The notes below the pieces were generated by a model, which ran no database searches, was not told the DNA's origin, and was given only the letters and a program-made list of their open reading frames with translations. A program made the position numbers and the translations under genes. From Pusillimonas caeni (GTDB taxonomy: Bacteria > Pseudomonadota > Gammaproteobacteria > Burkholderiales > Burkholderiaceae_B), in contig NZ_PDUW01000001.1 in assembly GCF_003545815.1 (NCBI RefSeq), positions 310,001 to 374,000 of the forward strand: 64,000 nucleotides of DNA, in the 5' to 3' direction. Each line of letters begins with the position of its first letter. The first letter of the stretch is position 1. Below are positions 1-8,762 of the stretch, in pieces.

Positions 1-216
1 GTAGGAAAGCTCTCCGCCCGCATGCCGCAGGGGCAACCGGCTGAAATCGCTTTGCATGGTCAGGCCCGCGGCCATTTCCTGCGCATGGATGTAGGCCATG
101 CCCCGGCGCAGCTGGTCGCGCGTGTCGAACAGGTGGTAGGCCAGCACGCCGAAGCCCAGCAGGAAGGCGGCCAGCAGCGACACCAGCACCCGGCAACGGA
201 GGCTATGGGCGCACAT
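1..216 (-). CDS. Sensor histidine kinase, N-terminal fragment (runs off the window)
   Basis: Only the first 72 codons are inside the window. Reading leftwards from an ATG at 216 gives a short cytoplasmic start, a hydrophobic segment at about residues 10-28 (a membrane anchor) and the beginning of a periplasmic region. No kinase domain is visible, so the call rests on position: the start overlaps the last 14 bases of a response regulator gene on the same strand, the usual arrangement for a two-component operon. The regulator is OmpR type, so the partner is most likely a membrane-bound HisKA/HATPase kinase that senses a periplasmic signal. The signal cannot be inferred from this fragment. Confidence 0.7.
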   Translation of the reverse strand, partial: MCAHSLRCRVLVSLLAAFLLGFGVLAYHLFDTRDQLRRGMAYIHAQEMAAGLTMQSDFSRLPLRHAGGELSY

Positions 217-895
217 GCTGCCCCGCGCCGGCGACAAGGCGATATCCCAGGCCCCGCACGGTATCTATGCGCACGCTGGCGCCCGCCGCCTCGAGCTTGC
301 GCCGCAAGCGGGAGATCAACGCCTCGATGGCGTTGAGCGTGACGCCCTCGCTGTGCGCGTACAGGCGCTCTTCCAGTACATCCTTGATCACCAGGCGGGG
401 GGCCGAGCGCAGCAATTCTTCGAGCAGCATGGCTTCGCGGCGCGGCAGGTGCAGCACCCGGCCCGCGATGGTGGCGTGGCGCGATTCGGGCTCGTACGAC
501 AGATTGCCCTGGACCAGCGCAATGAAGCCGTGGGCCGAGCGCCGCAGCACGGCGCGAATGCGCGCCTCGAGCTCGGCCACGTCCACCGGTTTGAGCACAT
601 AGTCGTCGGCGCCGGCATTCAAGCCGGCGATCCTGCTTTCCAGCGCGTCGCGAGCCGTCAGCACGATGCAGGGCACCGGTCCGTTGCGGCTGGCGTTGCG
701 GGCGGACAGCACCTCGATGCCGTCCATGTCGGGCAGGCCCATGTCCAGGACCACCGCGTCGTAGCGGGTCACCTCCATGGCGTCCAGGGCCTGCCGGCCG
801 GTGCTTGCCTGGTCCACGACGAAACCGCAACGCTCCATGTGCTCGCCCAGCAGGCCCCTCAGTGGGCCATGGTCATCGACTATCAGAAGTTTCAT
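203..895 (-). CDS. OmpR-family two-component response regulator
   Basis: A 230-residue protein with a receiver domain (about 1-115) and a winged-helix DNA-binding domain (about 125-225). The receiver keeps all switch residues: the acidic pair D7/D8, the phosphoacceptor D51 in VVLDMGLPD, T80 and K102. It should be phosphorylated by the kinase whose start overlaps its stop codon, and then bind DNA. It is divergent from the iron-uptake accessory operon, about 100 bp away, so regulation of those genes is possible. Other OmpR-type regulators of this layout (QseB/PmrA/CopR groups) respond to cations or metals; which applies here cannot be told. The family is certain, the target is not. Confidence 0.93.
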   Translation of the reverse strand: MKLLIVDDHGPLRGLLGEHMERCGFVVDQASTGRQALDAMEVTRYDAVVLDMGLPDMDGIEVLSARNASRNGPVPCIVLTARDALESRIAGLNAGADDYVLKPVDVAELEARIRAVLRRSAHGFIALVQGNLSYEPESRHATIAGRVLHLPRREAMLLEELLRSAPRLVIKDVLEERLYAHSEGVTLNAIEALISRLRRKLEAAGASVRIDTVRGLGYRLVAGAGQHVRP

Positions 896-965
896 GCGTT
901 CAAGCGGTGTCGGCGCGTCACGTCAGACAGCCATCAGCAAAAAAGGGCATTATATGCGCGAAAAT

Positions 966-984
966 GAAATTGATAGGCGTTCGC
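966..984. promoter_or_regulatory. Candidate Fur box upstream of the DUF3649 operon
   Basis: The 19 bases starting GAAATTGATAGG match the classical 19-bp Fur consensus at 12 positions by my own alignment, including the central GATA and the outer G and C. The site ends 8 bp before the ATG at 993. Iron-dependent control fits the gene families downstream. The match is moderate and no promoter element was confirmed. Confidence 0.4.
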
Positions 985-992
985 ATTTAATC

Positions 993-1310
993 ATGAGTAA
1001 AAAGAAATCTTCCGGCTCGGTACGCAAGCTGTCGCCCGCCGGGCACCGCTGGAACGTGGCGTCGCGCACCGTGCTCGCCGTGGCGGGCGGTTACGCCATT
1101 GCGGCCATGGCCACGGCCAGCCTCAGCCTGGCGCTGCCCTTGCCGCGCGCCCAGGCGGTCATGGCCGCCACCCTGTTTTCGTTCGCCCTGTATTGCGCGC
1201 TGATCATCTGGGCCTACAGCGCGGGAACGGCGCGCCGGGCCTGGTTCGTCTCGGCCCTGCTGGCCGCCCTGCCGGCCGGGCACCTGGCCATGAGGTGGGC
1301 GACGACATGA
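993..1310 (+). CDS. DUF3649 family inner-membrane protein (iron uptake accessory)
   Basis: A 105-residue protein with a basic N-terminus (about 1-20) and about three hydrophobic segments (roughly 26-48, 52-74 and 78-98). The sequence and the company it keeps match DUF3649, a small integral membrane family repeatedly found next to PepSY and DUF3325 proteins near TonB-dependent siderophore receptors. Its last bases overlap the ATG of the PepSY gene (ATGA), implying translational coupling. An in-frame ATG at 954 has a slightly better ribosome-binding site (AAGGG), but that would place the Fur-like site inside the gene, so I prefer 993. The molecular role of DUF3649 is unknown; an iron link is inferred from context. 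Confidence 0.75.
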   Translation: MSKKKSSGSVRKLSPAGHRWNVASRTVLAVAGGYAIAAMATASLSLALPLPRAQAVMAATLFSFALYCALIIWAYSAGTARRAWFVSALLAALPAGHLAMRWATT

Positions 1311-2899
1311 ACGGACTCGGATTCCGCCAGGCCAATTCCTGGCTGCACACATGGTCGGGCCTGCTGCTGGGCTGGCTGCTGTACGCAATCTTCGTCACCG
1401 GCGCGCTGAGCTTTTTCCGCGACGAGATCAGTTTCTGGATGCAGCCCACGCAACATGCCTCGGTGGCTCATGCCGATGCGCCGCAGCGCGCCGTCGACGC
1501 CATGCAGGCCATGGCGCCGGACGCGTCCCTGTGGTCCATCACCCTGCCGGGCCCGCGCAACCCCACCACCCAGGTGCGCTGGTTCGAACAGGGCGAGCGC
1601 CGCAGCAAGTTCGGCGGGCAGAGCGTCGTGCTGGACGGCACCACGGCCCAGCCCCTGCAGGTGCGCGAATCGCGCGGCGGCGACTTTCTATACCGCTTTC
1701 ATTTCGAGCTGTACGGCATGCCGCGCCTGGCGGCGCGCTGGATCGTCGGCATCGCCACCATGATGATGCTGGTGGCGATCATCAGCGGCGTCATCACGCA
1801 CAAGAAGATATTCGTCGACTTCTTCACCTTCCGGCCGCGCAAGGGACAGCGCTCGTGGATGGACGTCCACAACGCTTTGGCCGTGCTGGCCCTGCCCTTT
1901 CATTTCATGATCACCTACAGCGGCCTGTTGCTGCTGATGTTCATGCTGATGCCATGGGGAGTCGATGGCGCGTACGGCGGCGACAGGCAGGCCTTCTTCT
2001 CGGAACGGGGCAATCGGGCCGCCGCCAGCGCCCCGGCCCCCTCGACCGACAAGGTTCCGGCCGATCTGATCGCCGTCACTCCCCTTGTCCGGCAGGCCCA
2101 GGCCATGTGGCCCAGCGGGGTCGAACAGATCACCGTCACCGATCCGGGCACCAGCCACGCCGTGATCGAGCTGCGCGAGCGCGGCGCCGGCAGCCTGCTC
2201 GACCGGGGCCGCAGCGAACGGCTGCTGTTCAACGGCGCCAGCGGCGCGCCGCTGGAATCGCCCGACGCGGCCAAGCCCGATGCCTTCTCGGCCATCTACA
2301 ACGTTTTCTCCAGCCTGCATCTGCTGCGCTTCGCCGACACCTGGCTGCGATGGCTGTTCTTCATCGGCGGCGTGCTGGGCTCGGCCATGGTCGCCTCGGG
2401 CATGGTCCTGTGGGTGGTCAAGCGCCTGCCCCAGCGCCGCAAGCAGGGCAGCCATCTCGGCCATCGCGTGGTGGAAGGCCTGAACGTGGCCGGCATTGCG
2501 GGGCTGCCCGTGGCCATAGGCGCCTACTTCTGGGCCAACCGCCTGCTGCCCGTGTCGATGCAGGCCCGCGCCGATTGGGAGATCAAGGCATTCTTCCTGG
2601 CCTGGGCCGCCTGCCTCGTCCATGCCTGGCTGAGACCGCATCGTAAAGCCTGGAAAGAACAGCTCGGCATCCTCTCCCTGCTGCTGGCCCTGCTTCCCGC
2701 GTACGACCTGCTTCATGGCGGAGGCGGCCTGCTGGCGGCGCTGACGCGCGGGAGCTGGGTGGCCGCCGGCATGGACATCACGCTTCTGGCCTTTGCCGCC
2801 CTGTCGGCCGCCGGCGTCTGGTTCTTGAGATCGGACAGAGCCAAGACGAGCAAAAGGCCTGCGGCCGCATCCGAAGGCATGGAAGGAGTGTCGCCATGA
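1307..2899 (+). CDS. PepSY-associated TM helix protein, putative siderophore-iron reductase-like
   Basis: A 530-residue polytopic membrane protein. It begins with the family signature of a histidine-containing first helix (WLHTWSGLLLGW, about 11-22), followed by a large periplasmic PepSY region (about 40-150), two helices near 155-180 and 205-235 with a conserved VHNALAVLALPFHF stretch, a second periplasmic loop (about 240-350), and four further helices to the C-terminus. Proteins of this family sit beside siderophore receptors and are thought to act in reduction or release of iron at the inner membrane. The start overlaps the DUF3649 stop, and its own stop overlaps the ATG of the DUF3325 gene, so the three are one translationally coupled unit. 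No receptor gene lies directly beside this copy. Confidence 0.85.
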   Translation: MNGLGFRQANSWLHTWSGLLLGWLLYAIFVTGALSFFRDEISFWMQPTQHASVAHADAPQRAVDAMQAMAPDASLWSITLPGPRNPTTQVRWFEQGERRSKFGGQSVVLDGTTAQPLQVRESRGGDFLYRFHFELYGMPRLAARWIVGIATMMMLVAIISGVITHKKIFVDFFTFRPRKGQRSWMDVHNALAVLALPFHFMITYSGLLLLMFMLMPWGVDGAYGGDRQAFFSERGNRAAASAPAPSTDKVPADLIAVTPLVRQAQAMWPSGVEQITVTDPGTSHAVIELRERGAGSLLDRGRSERLLFNGASGAPLESPDAAKPDAFSAIYNVFSSLHLLRFADTWLRWLFFIGGVLGSAMVASGMVLWVVKRLPQRRKQGSHLGHRVVEGLNVAGIAGLPVAIGAYFWANRLLPVSMQARADWEIKAFFLAWAACLVHAWLRPHRKAWKEQLGILSLLLALLPAYDLLHGGGGLLAALTRGSWVAAGMDITLLAFAALSAAGVWFLRSDRAKTSKRPAAASEGMEGVSP

Positions 2900-3225
2900 T
2901 CTGGACCAGCCTTGCCCTGGAGTTCTGCGGCCTGACGCTGCTGGCCCTGGCGATGGAGCGGCACCATGAGCAGGTCTTCGGCGATCGGCCGGCGCGGGTG
3001 GGGCCCGCCGTGCTGAAAGCCGCGGGATGGCTGCTGCTGATTCTGGCCACGCTGCCGCCCATCGCCCGATACGGCCCTTCGATCGGGCTGGCCGTCTGGG
3101 TGGGCGAACTGACCATTGCCGCGCTGGCCGTCATGCTGCTGCATACTTATTCGCCCCGGCTGATTCCGCCCCTGCTGGCGGCGGCAGCCTTCTCGACGCC
3201 TGCCTTGGCTTTGATCGTCGGTTAG
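2896..3225 (+). CDS. DUF3325 family small membrane protein
   Basis: A 109-residue protein, almost entirely hydrophobic, with about three to four predicted membrane segments and the EFCGLTLLALAMERHHEQVFG N-terminal pattern typical of DUF3325. It is the third gene of the DUF3649-PepSY-DUF3325 set; its ATG overlaps the PepSY stop (ATGA). Function is not established for the family; the conserved linkage to siderophore uptake genes suggests a structural partner of the PepSY protein. The 174 bp that follow contain no gene and precede an independent MFS gene with its own ribosome-binding site. Confidence 0.8.
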   Translation: MIWTSLALEFCGLTLLALAMERHHEQVFGDRPARVGPAVLKAAGWLLLILATLPPIARYGPSIGLAVWVGELTIAALAVMLLHTYSPRLIPPLLAAAAFSTPALALIVG

Positions 3226-3399
3226 AGCTTCGTTGGCTCGACAAGCGGCCAGGCAGCCGCGCCGGCGGGCACGGCGCAACGGCGGCGCCCGCCGTGCAAA
3301 GAATGAAGCCCATCGGGTTCAGCCGAGTGTCAGCTTCGGCGGCCGCCATGACGCCTTTCTCGTAGAATAGGTCGCTTTGCTTCAGCAAGGACTTGATTC

Positions 3400-4596
3400 A
3401 TGAACGCCGACCGCAAAGGCTCCATGGTTTTCGTTCTGGGCATGCTTTCCGCCACCGGCCCGATGGCGATCGACATGTATCTGCCCAGCATTCCCTCCAT
3501 GGCCGCTTCGCTGAGCGCCGACGAAGGCGCGGTCCAGCTGACGCTGATGGCCTTCTTCGCGGGACTGATGCTGGGCCAGCTCGCCTATGGCCCTCTGTCG
3601 GACAAATATGGCCGCAAGCCCCTGGCTTATCTGGGCCTGGGCATATTCACACTGGGCTCCCTGGCCTGTGCCTGGGCCGGCACCATCGGCCAGCTTCAGT
3701 GGCTGAGGTTCCTGCAAGGCCTGGGCGGGTCGATCGGCATGGTGATCGCTTTCGCCGTGATCAAGGACCACTTTTCAGGCCCCGCCGTGGGAAAGATGAT
3801 GTCCCTGGTGCTGGCGGTGCTGGGCATCACGCCGGTGCTTGCGCCCTTGGTGGGCGATTTTCTGCATAGGCTGGGGTCGTGGCGCACCATTTTCTGGTTC
3901 ATGGCCCTGTGGGGAATCGTGCTTGCGCTGCTGATCGCCGCCCTGCTGCCCGAAACCCGCAAGGCCGCCGACCGGCAACGCTTCGAGCTGGGCCGGACGC
4001 TTCACAACTACGGCCGCATCTTCATCGACAGACGCTTCATTCCGTTCACCCTGGCCCTGTGCACCGCCCAGGCGGGTTTCTTTGCGTATCTCGCCGGCTC
4101 GGCCAGCGTCTTCATTTCCGAGCACAGCCTTACTTCCACACAGTTCAGCTTGATATTCGGCGCCAATGCGATCGGCCTGATGGCGGCGGCGCTGCTCAAT
4201 CCCCGCCTGCATCGGCAAATCGGCGCGCTGGCCACCTTCCGCGCGCTGGCCATAGGCTACTTCATTGTGCTCGTGCTGTTGCTGGCCTACCTGCTGCTGG
4301 GAGGCAAAAGCGTCGTCGTGTGGGGCCTCGGCCTGTTCCTGGCCGTGACCTCGCTGGGCTTCATCATGCCCACGGGCAGCCAGTTGGCCCTGCAGCAACA
4401 GGGCCAGTATGCGGGCACCGCCTCGGCCTTGATGGGGTCGATGCAGTTCGGCTTCGGCGCGCTGATAGCCGGCGTATCGGGCGCGCTGGCCCGCTTCGGC
4501 GGCCTGGGCCTGACGGCGATCATGGCCGCCTGCGCGCTGGCCTCGGTGCTGATCTGCCTGCTGTGGTTTCCCCGAAACGCTGTGGCGGCGGCTTGA
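3400..4596 (+). CDS. Bcr/CflA family multidrug efflux MFS transporter
   Basis: A 398-residue, 12-helix major facilitator with the Bcr/CflA hallmarks: a first helix containing GPMAIDMYLPSIP (about 20-32), the loop 2-3 motif GPLSDKYGRKP (about 66-76), and the drug:H+ antiporter motif C region GITPVLAPLVG around 145-155. It is expected to export drugs or small metabolites from the cytoplasm in exchange for protons. The start is supported by AAGGA 9 bases upstream. It stands alone: a hairpin terminator follows and the next gene is convergent. Substrates such as bicyclomycin, sulphonamides or cysteine are known for family members, but the specific substrate here cannot be told. Confidence 0.9.
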   Translation: MNADRKGSMVFVLGMLSATGPMAIDMYLPSIPSMAASLSADEGAVQLTLMAFFAGLMLGQLAYGPLSDKYGRKPLAYLGLGIFTLGSLACAWAGTIGQLQWLRFLQGLGGSIGMVIAFAVIKDHFSGPAVGKMMSLVLAVLGITPVLAPLVGDFLHRLGSWRTIFWFMALWGIVLALLIAALLPETRKAADRQRFELGRTLHNYGRIFIDRRFIPFTLALCTAQAGFFAYLAGSASVFISEHSLTSTQFSLIFGANAIGLMAAALLNPRLHRQIGALATFRALAIGYFIVLVLLLAYLLLGGKSVVVWGLGLFLAVTSLGFIMPTGSQLALQQQGQYAGTASALMGSMQFGFGALIAGVSGALARFGGLGLTAIMAACALASVLICLLWFPRNAVAAA

Positions 4597-4618
4597 CACC
4601 ACTTGAGGCCCGTCGGCG

Positions 4619-4646
4619 CTAAAGGGCAGTTGCACTGCTCTTTTGG
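4619..4646. terminator. Hairpin terminator between convergent genes
   Basis: AAAGGGCAG, a 5-base loop, then CTGCTCTTTT: a 9-bp stem with one G-T pair, A-rich on the left and T-rich on the right. It can therefore end transcription from both the Bcr/CflA gene (plus) and the monooxygenase operon (minus). Confidence 0.7.
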
Positions 4647-4671
4647 CATCGACAGGCCCGTGCCCGCGTGA

Positions 4672-5823
4672 TCAATGCGCAGCCGTCCCCGCCGCCATGC
4701 CGCCCAGCGCTTCGTAGCGGGCCACGAACTCCGGGTCGCGCTGCCGCAGGTCCTCGTGGCTGACCCTGCCGGTGCGCCGCATGTAGTCGTAGGCGAAAGA
4801 GACCGGGTCCATGGCCATTTTTTCCTGCACATTCTCGTACCAGTCCAGGCTGCGGGCCGCCGCGGCCTGGAAGTCGGCCGATGAAGTGCGCCGGGCATGT
4901 TCGAAGGCCGCAAAGGCCGCCGGCAGGTCGTCGCCGCAGGCCAGGAAGGCCTCGTACAGCGCGATGGCATCCTGCATGGCCATGCGCGTACCCGAACCGA
5001 GCGAAAAATGCACGGTGCGCAGCGCATCGCCCAGCAGCACGATATTGCGGTGGCTCCATTTTTCGTTGCTGACGATGTTGGCCGAGAACCAGATGGAGCG
5101 ATTCGACATCAGGCCATTGGCGCCCAGCTCGGGCTGGAACACCTGTTCGCAGTAGCGCCGGCTCTCTTCGTCGGATAGGGTGTCCAGGCCGGCGCGCCGC
5201 CAGGTGTCCGGATCGACCTCCACCAGGAAGGTGCTGAGATCCTTGCTGTACTGGTACGAGTGGGCAATGAACACGCCATGTTCGGTCTGGCGGAATATCA
5301 GCGACACCGGATGAAACAGCTGGCGGGTGCCGTACCAGGCGAACATATTTCGGCGCTGCTCGAAGCTGGGCTTGAAGTGCTGGGCGAACTGGGTGCGCAC
5401 TGCACTCTTGCCCCCGTCGGCGGCCACGATCAGGTCGGGCTCGCCCAGTTGCGCAACGTCGTCGATCCGCGCGTCGAAGATGAACTCGACGCCGGCTTCG
5501 ATACATTCCTCGCGCAGCACCCTCAACAGCTCGATGCGCGCCACACGCGAAAAATGATTGTTGCGCAACTGGACGTGGACCCCGTCGTGGACGATTTCCA
5601 TGTAGTCGCATCGTTCGTGGCTCGCGGTGAACTTCTTGAAGAAGGCCTCGTCGGCCTGTTTCAGGAAGCTCAGCGCGACGTCCGAGAACACCACACCCCA
5701 GCCATACGTGGCGCCGGCGGGGTTCTGCTCGTACACCGTGACTTCATGGCGCGGCTCGTGCTTCTTCATCAAGAGCGAAAAATACATTCCCGCGGGCCCG
5801 CCGCCTACGACTGCTATCTTCAT
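4672..5823 (-). CDS. FAD-dependent monooxygenase, salicylyl-CoA 5-hydroxylase / anthraniloyl-CoA monooxygenase-like
   Basis: A 383-residue single-component flavoprotein hydroxylase. The Rossmann motif GGGPAG is at 7-12, and the FAD-pyrophosphate region reads GDALRTVHFSLGSGTRMA (266-283). The HFSLGSGTRMAMQDA stretch and the early GWGVVFSD motif are, to my knowledge, characteristic of aryl-CoA hydroxylases such as SdgC and the N-terminal half of 2-aminobenzoyl-CoA monooxygenase/reductase, rather than of free salicylate hydroxylases. It would hydroxylate a CoA-bound aromatic ring using NAD(P)H and oxygen. The adjacent AMP ligase supports a CoA thioester substrate. It is the last gene of a five-gene operon; its start is 2 bp after the stop of the binding-protein gene. 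A start 7 codons upstream is possible but lacks family support. Confidence 0.85.
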   Translation of the reverse strand: MKIAVVGGGPAGMYFSLLMKKHEPRHEVTVYEQNPAGATYGWGVVFSDVALSFLKQADEAFFKKFTASHERCDYMEIVHDGVHVQLRNNHFSRVARIELLRVLREECIEAGVEFIFDARIDDVAQLGEPDLIVAADGGKSAVRTQFAQHFKPSFEQRRNMFAWYGTRQLFHPVSLIFRQTEHGVFIAHSYQYSKDLSTFLVEVDPDTWRRAGLDTLSDEESRRYCEQVFQPELGANGLMSNRSIWFSANIVSNEKWSHRNIVLLGDALRTVHFSLGSGTRMAMQDAIALYEAFLACGDDLPAAFAAFEHARRTSSADFQAAAARSLDWYENVQEKMAMDPVSFAYDYMRRTGRVSHEDLRQRDPEFVARYEALGGMAAGTAAH

Positions 5824-5825
5824 GA

Positions 5826-7004
5826 CTATCCTTTCAAAGGGCACTGCGCCACATAAGCATCCCGATGCGCCTTCAGCACGACGTCCTGGTGCTCGAAGCC
5901 CACCTTGCCGTCTCCCTTGCTGACGACCTTCCAGATGCTGTAGTCCTGGATCGGGAAACCGTTGCGCTCGAAGGTGAGCTCGCCGCGGGGCGAAGCCAGC
6001 TTCAACGCATGCAAGGCTTTCATCAGCTCTTTCTTGTCTTTCGCGGCATCTGGCGACGACTTCAAGGCCTGGTCGATGGCCGCGGCGGCGTCGTAGCCCT
6101 GCATTGCATAGTTGGAGGGCGTGCGCTTGTACTTCGCCTGGAATGCCTGCACGAATTTCTGAGACTCCGGACTGGTCGCGCCCGATATCCAGTGCGCGCT
6201 GACCATCGAGCCCACCGCCGCATCGCGAATGGCCGGAATCGTGATGTCATCGACGGTGAACGACGACAGCAGCGGGTACTTGTCCATCATGCCGGCCTGG
6301 GAATACTGCTTGATGAAGTTGATGCCCATCGCCCCTGGCAGGAATACATAGACGGCGTCCGGCCCCGCCGCCGACAGCTGCGTGATCTCGGCGGAAAAAT
6401 CGGTCTGGCCCAGTCCGGGATAGATTTCGTCCGCCAACTCGCCTTTGTAGAAACGCTTGAAGCCGGCCACGGCGTCCTTGCCCGCCTGGTAGTTCGGCGT
6501 GACGGTGACGACGTTCTTGTACCCCTTGTTATGCGCTTCCTGGCCGGCGGCCTCATGGGCGCCGTCGTTCTGGAAGGCGGTCGATATGAACCACGGCGAG
6601 CACTGCTCTCCCGCGAACGGGGACGGCCCGCCGTTGGTGCCGATGAGCGGCACTTCGTTCTTGACCACATAGGGGAAAACCGCATTGATGACATTCGACG
6701 CGGTCATGCCGACGACGATGTCGACGTTTTCCCGCTCGACCAGCTCTCTGGCCACCTGAAGGCCGACGTCCGGCTTGGTTTGGGCGTCCACGCGAACCAC
6801 CTCGACTTTCTGCCCTCCGAGCGTGCCGTCGCCCTCATCGAGCCGCAACATGAATCCGTCGTATTGGTCCTGCCCCAAAGCCGCCAAAGTGCCGGTCATC
6901 GCACCGATGTGGCCGATTTTCAATTGCGCGTGGGCCGCGGTGGCCGCCACCAGCGCCATGGCGCCCATGGCGATGCTCAATTTCGTCTTGTTCAGTAATT
7001 TCAT
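5826..7004 (-). CDS. Branched-chain amino acid-type (LivK/Peripla_BP_6) ABC substrate-binding protein
   Basis: A 392-residue periplasmic protein with a signal peptide (cleavage probably after AHA, about residue 26) and the two-lobed Peripla_BP_6 fold (KIGHIGAMTG at the start of the mature chain; GTNGGPSPF near 120). The start has a strong AAGGAG ribosome-binding site. Members in aromatic degradation clusters commonly bind aromatic acids rather than amino acids, which suits this operon. No livHMGF permease or ATPase genes are present in this cluster; the only liv-type set in the window is the hut one at 55.6-58.8 kb. The protein must use a distant transporter, share one, or act in sensing. Confidence 0.9.
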   Translation of the reverse strand: MKLLNKTKLSIAMGAMALVAATAAHAQLKIGHIGAMTGTLAALGQDQYDGFMLRLDEGDGTLGGQKVEVVRVDAQTKPDVGLQVARELVERENVDIVVGMTASNVINAVFPYVVKNEVPLIGTNGGPSPFAGEQCSPWFISTAFQNDGAHEAAGQEAHNKGYKNVVTVTPNYQAGKDAVAGFKRFYKGELADEIYPGLGQTDFSAEITQLSAAGPDAVYVFLPGAMGINFIKQYSQAGMMDKYPLLSSFTVDDITIPAIRDAAVGSMVSAHWISGATSPESQKFVQAFQAKYKRTPSNYAMQGYDAAAAIDQALKSSPDAAKDKKELMKALHALKLASPRGELTFERNGFPIQDYSIWKVVSKGDGKVGFEHQDVVLKAHRDAYVAQCPLKG

Positions 7005-7036
7005 GTTTGTCTCCTTGTTTTATGGGAGGCCGGCGA

Positions 7037-8722
7037 TCACGACGAGCGCTGAGGATGCTCGGCGCCTTCGCCGGCCAGTTTTTCGGCAATCTGCTTCTTC
7101 ATTGCCGGTTTATCTACTTTGCCGACACGGGTGACGGGAAACTCTTCGACTACTTCGACTCTTTCGGGGCACTTGAACTTGGCCAGGCCCTGCGAGACGA
7201 GGAAGTCGGCCAGCTCGCCCACGGCCGGCGCCCGCTCGCCGGGCTGCGGGATCACGAAAACGCAGCCTTTCTCGCCGTAGACCGGGTCGGGCATGGCGAT
7301 CAGCTTCGCGTCGAGAATGGCGGGATGCTTGCTGACGAACAGCTCTACCTCTTCGCAGCCGATTTTCTCTCCGCCGCGATTGATGTTGTCCCGCAGGCGG
7401 CCTTCAAAGCGGTAGTAGGTCTTGCCGTCGATGAAGTGCGCGGTAACGATGTCTCCGGTCCGGCAGAATCCGTCCGATGTAAGCGCGGTCTGGTTGGCCT
7501 CAGGCGCCTTGAAGTAGCCGCGCAAAGAAGAGGGCCCCCGAAAGCACAGCTCTCCCATTTGCCCCTCGGCGGCCGGCGTCTCGGATTCCGGCGCCAGCAC
7601 CCGGATCTCGTCGAACGGACACCCCGAGGTGCCGTTGGTGCCATGGCGTATCTCTTCGGAGGCGGAAGGCCCCGAGCCCAACAGCAGGCCTTCGGTGATT
7701 CCGAACAGGTTGCTGCATGGCACGCCGATTTTGGCTTCGAGGGTGTCTGCGCGAGTCATGGTGAAGAACAGCTTCAGGCTGGACAGATCGTGCTTGTGCA
7801 GGTCAGGATAGGCCATGATCTGCGGCGCGATCGGCCCGATGGACGCGGTATGCGTGACCCGGTGCGTCTCGACCAGCGTCAGCATGCGTGCGATATCGAC
7901 CCCGGGCATGAGGACGGTGCTGCGGCCCAGCACGAAAGTAGGCATCAGCGCATACAGCTGGCCGGCGTTGTGCATGAGCGGCAGCGCCCACAGGAAGACG
8001 CTGTTCTCGTCCATTTCATAATGGCGCGCGCAAAACGCGGCATGGGAAAGATACTCGCCATGAAAACGGGGAATGATCTTGGGCACGCCGGTGGTGCCGC
8101 CGGACAGCTGGAAACTGAGCACGTCCTCCGGCGAGATGCGGACTTGCGCCAGGCGCTCGCGGGCCGAGGCGGCATCATGGGTTTCGATGAGCGAGGCGAT
8201 GGTCACGCAGGACTCGGGAGCGCGCGAGCCCGAAAAGACCAGGTGCTCGATCTGCGGATGAGCGGCGGCCATCGATTGGGCAAAGCCCACCATGTCGAAA
8301 CTGCCCGGCGTGTCGGACTGGACGAAGTATCCGCGCGCCTGGCTCAGCCGGGCCAGCTGGCCGATCTCGACTTCGCGGTATTGGGGAATCGCACATACCG
8401 GCACGATGCCCGCCTTGAAGCAGGCCACCACCGCCAACGCGGTCTCGATGTTGTTTCCCATCTGGAAGATGGCGCGATCCGCGGGCCGCAAGCCCAGGTC
8501 GAGCAGGGCCGCCGCCAAGCGATCGGTCAATTCATTGAGTTCGCCGAAGGTGACGCTGCCGGCATCGGTGACCAGGGCGGGCTTGTCGGGCAGGCGGCCC
8601 GCGGTCCGCCGCAGCATGTCGCCGACCGTCACATCCATCCACGCCCCCTCGGCCAGATACTGTTTGGCACGCTCGGGCTCTGTGTATTGAACTCCGTCAA
8701 TGCGGTTCATCGGTCCGGTCAT
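7037..8722 (-). CDS. AMP-dependent aryl acid ligase (aryl-CoA ligase / 2,3-dihydroxybenzoate-AMP ligase-like)
   Basis: A 561-residue ANL-superfamily enzyme. The phosphate-binding loop SGGTTGVPK, the A5-type FGITEG motif, the hinge region FEGRLRDNINRGGEKI and the C-terminal catalytic lysine region TRVGKVDK are all present. The NRGGEKI form of the hinge resembles EntE/DhbE and salicylyl-CoA ligases (SdgA/SdgB). It would activate an aromatic carboxylic acid with ATP and, most likely, load it on CoA. The chosen ATG at 8722 has AAGGAG upstream; longer in-frame starts have none and would run into the intergenic region. It lies between the hydrolase and binding-protein genes. The exact acid (salicylate, anthranilate or another) cannot be read from sequence. 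Confidence 0.88.
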   Translation of the reverse strand: MTGPMNRIDGVQYTEPERAKQYLAEGAWMDVTVGDMLRRTAGRLPDKPALVTDAGSVTFGELNELTDRLAAALLDLGLRPADRAIFQMGNNIETALAVVACFKAGIVPVCAIPQYREVEIGQLARLSQARGYFVQSDTPGSFDMVGFAQSMAAAHPQIEHLVFSGSRAPESCVTIASLIETHDAASARERLAQVRISPEDVLSFQLSGGTTGVPKIIPRFHGEYLSHAAFCARHYEMDENSVFLWALPLMHNAGQLYALMPTFVLGRSTVLMPGVDIARMLTLVETHRVTHTASIGPIAPQIMAYPDLHKHDLSSLKLFFTMTRADTLEAKIGVPCSNLFGITEGLLLGSGPSASEEIRHGTNGTSGCPFDEIRVLAPESETPAAEGQMGELCFRGPSSLRGYFKAPEANQTALTSDGFCRTGDIVTAHFIDGKTYYRFEGRLRDNINRGGEKIGCEEVELFVSKHPAILDAKLIAMPDPVYGEKGCVFVIPQPGERAPAVGELADFLVSQGLAKFKCPERVEVVEEFPVTRVGKVDKPAMKKQIAEKLAGEGAEHPQRSS

Positions 8723-8762
8723 CGCTCTGTCTCCTTGTTTTTTATCGGTCGGGGGCGCCGCC

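Noticed and set aside
60-830. A second minus-strand frame across the response regulator
   Set aside because: Arg/Gly/Ala-rich product in another frame; the OmpR regulator frame has all receiver residues.
5826-7004. Assigning the binding protein to branched-chain amino acid transport
   Set aside because: The fold is shared by aromatic acid receptors, no liv permease is present, and the operon is clearly for aromatic compounds.
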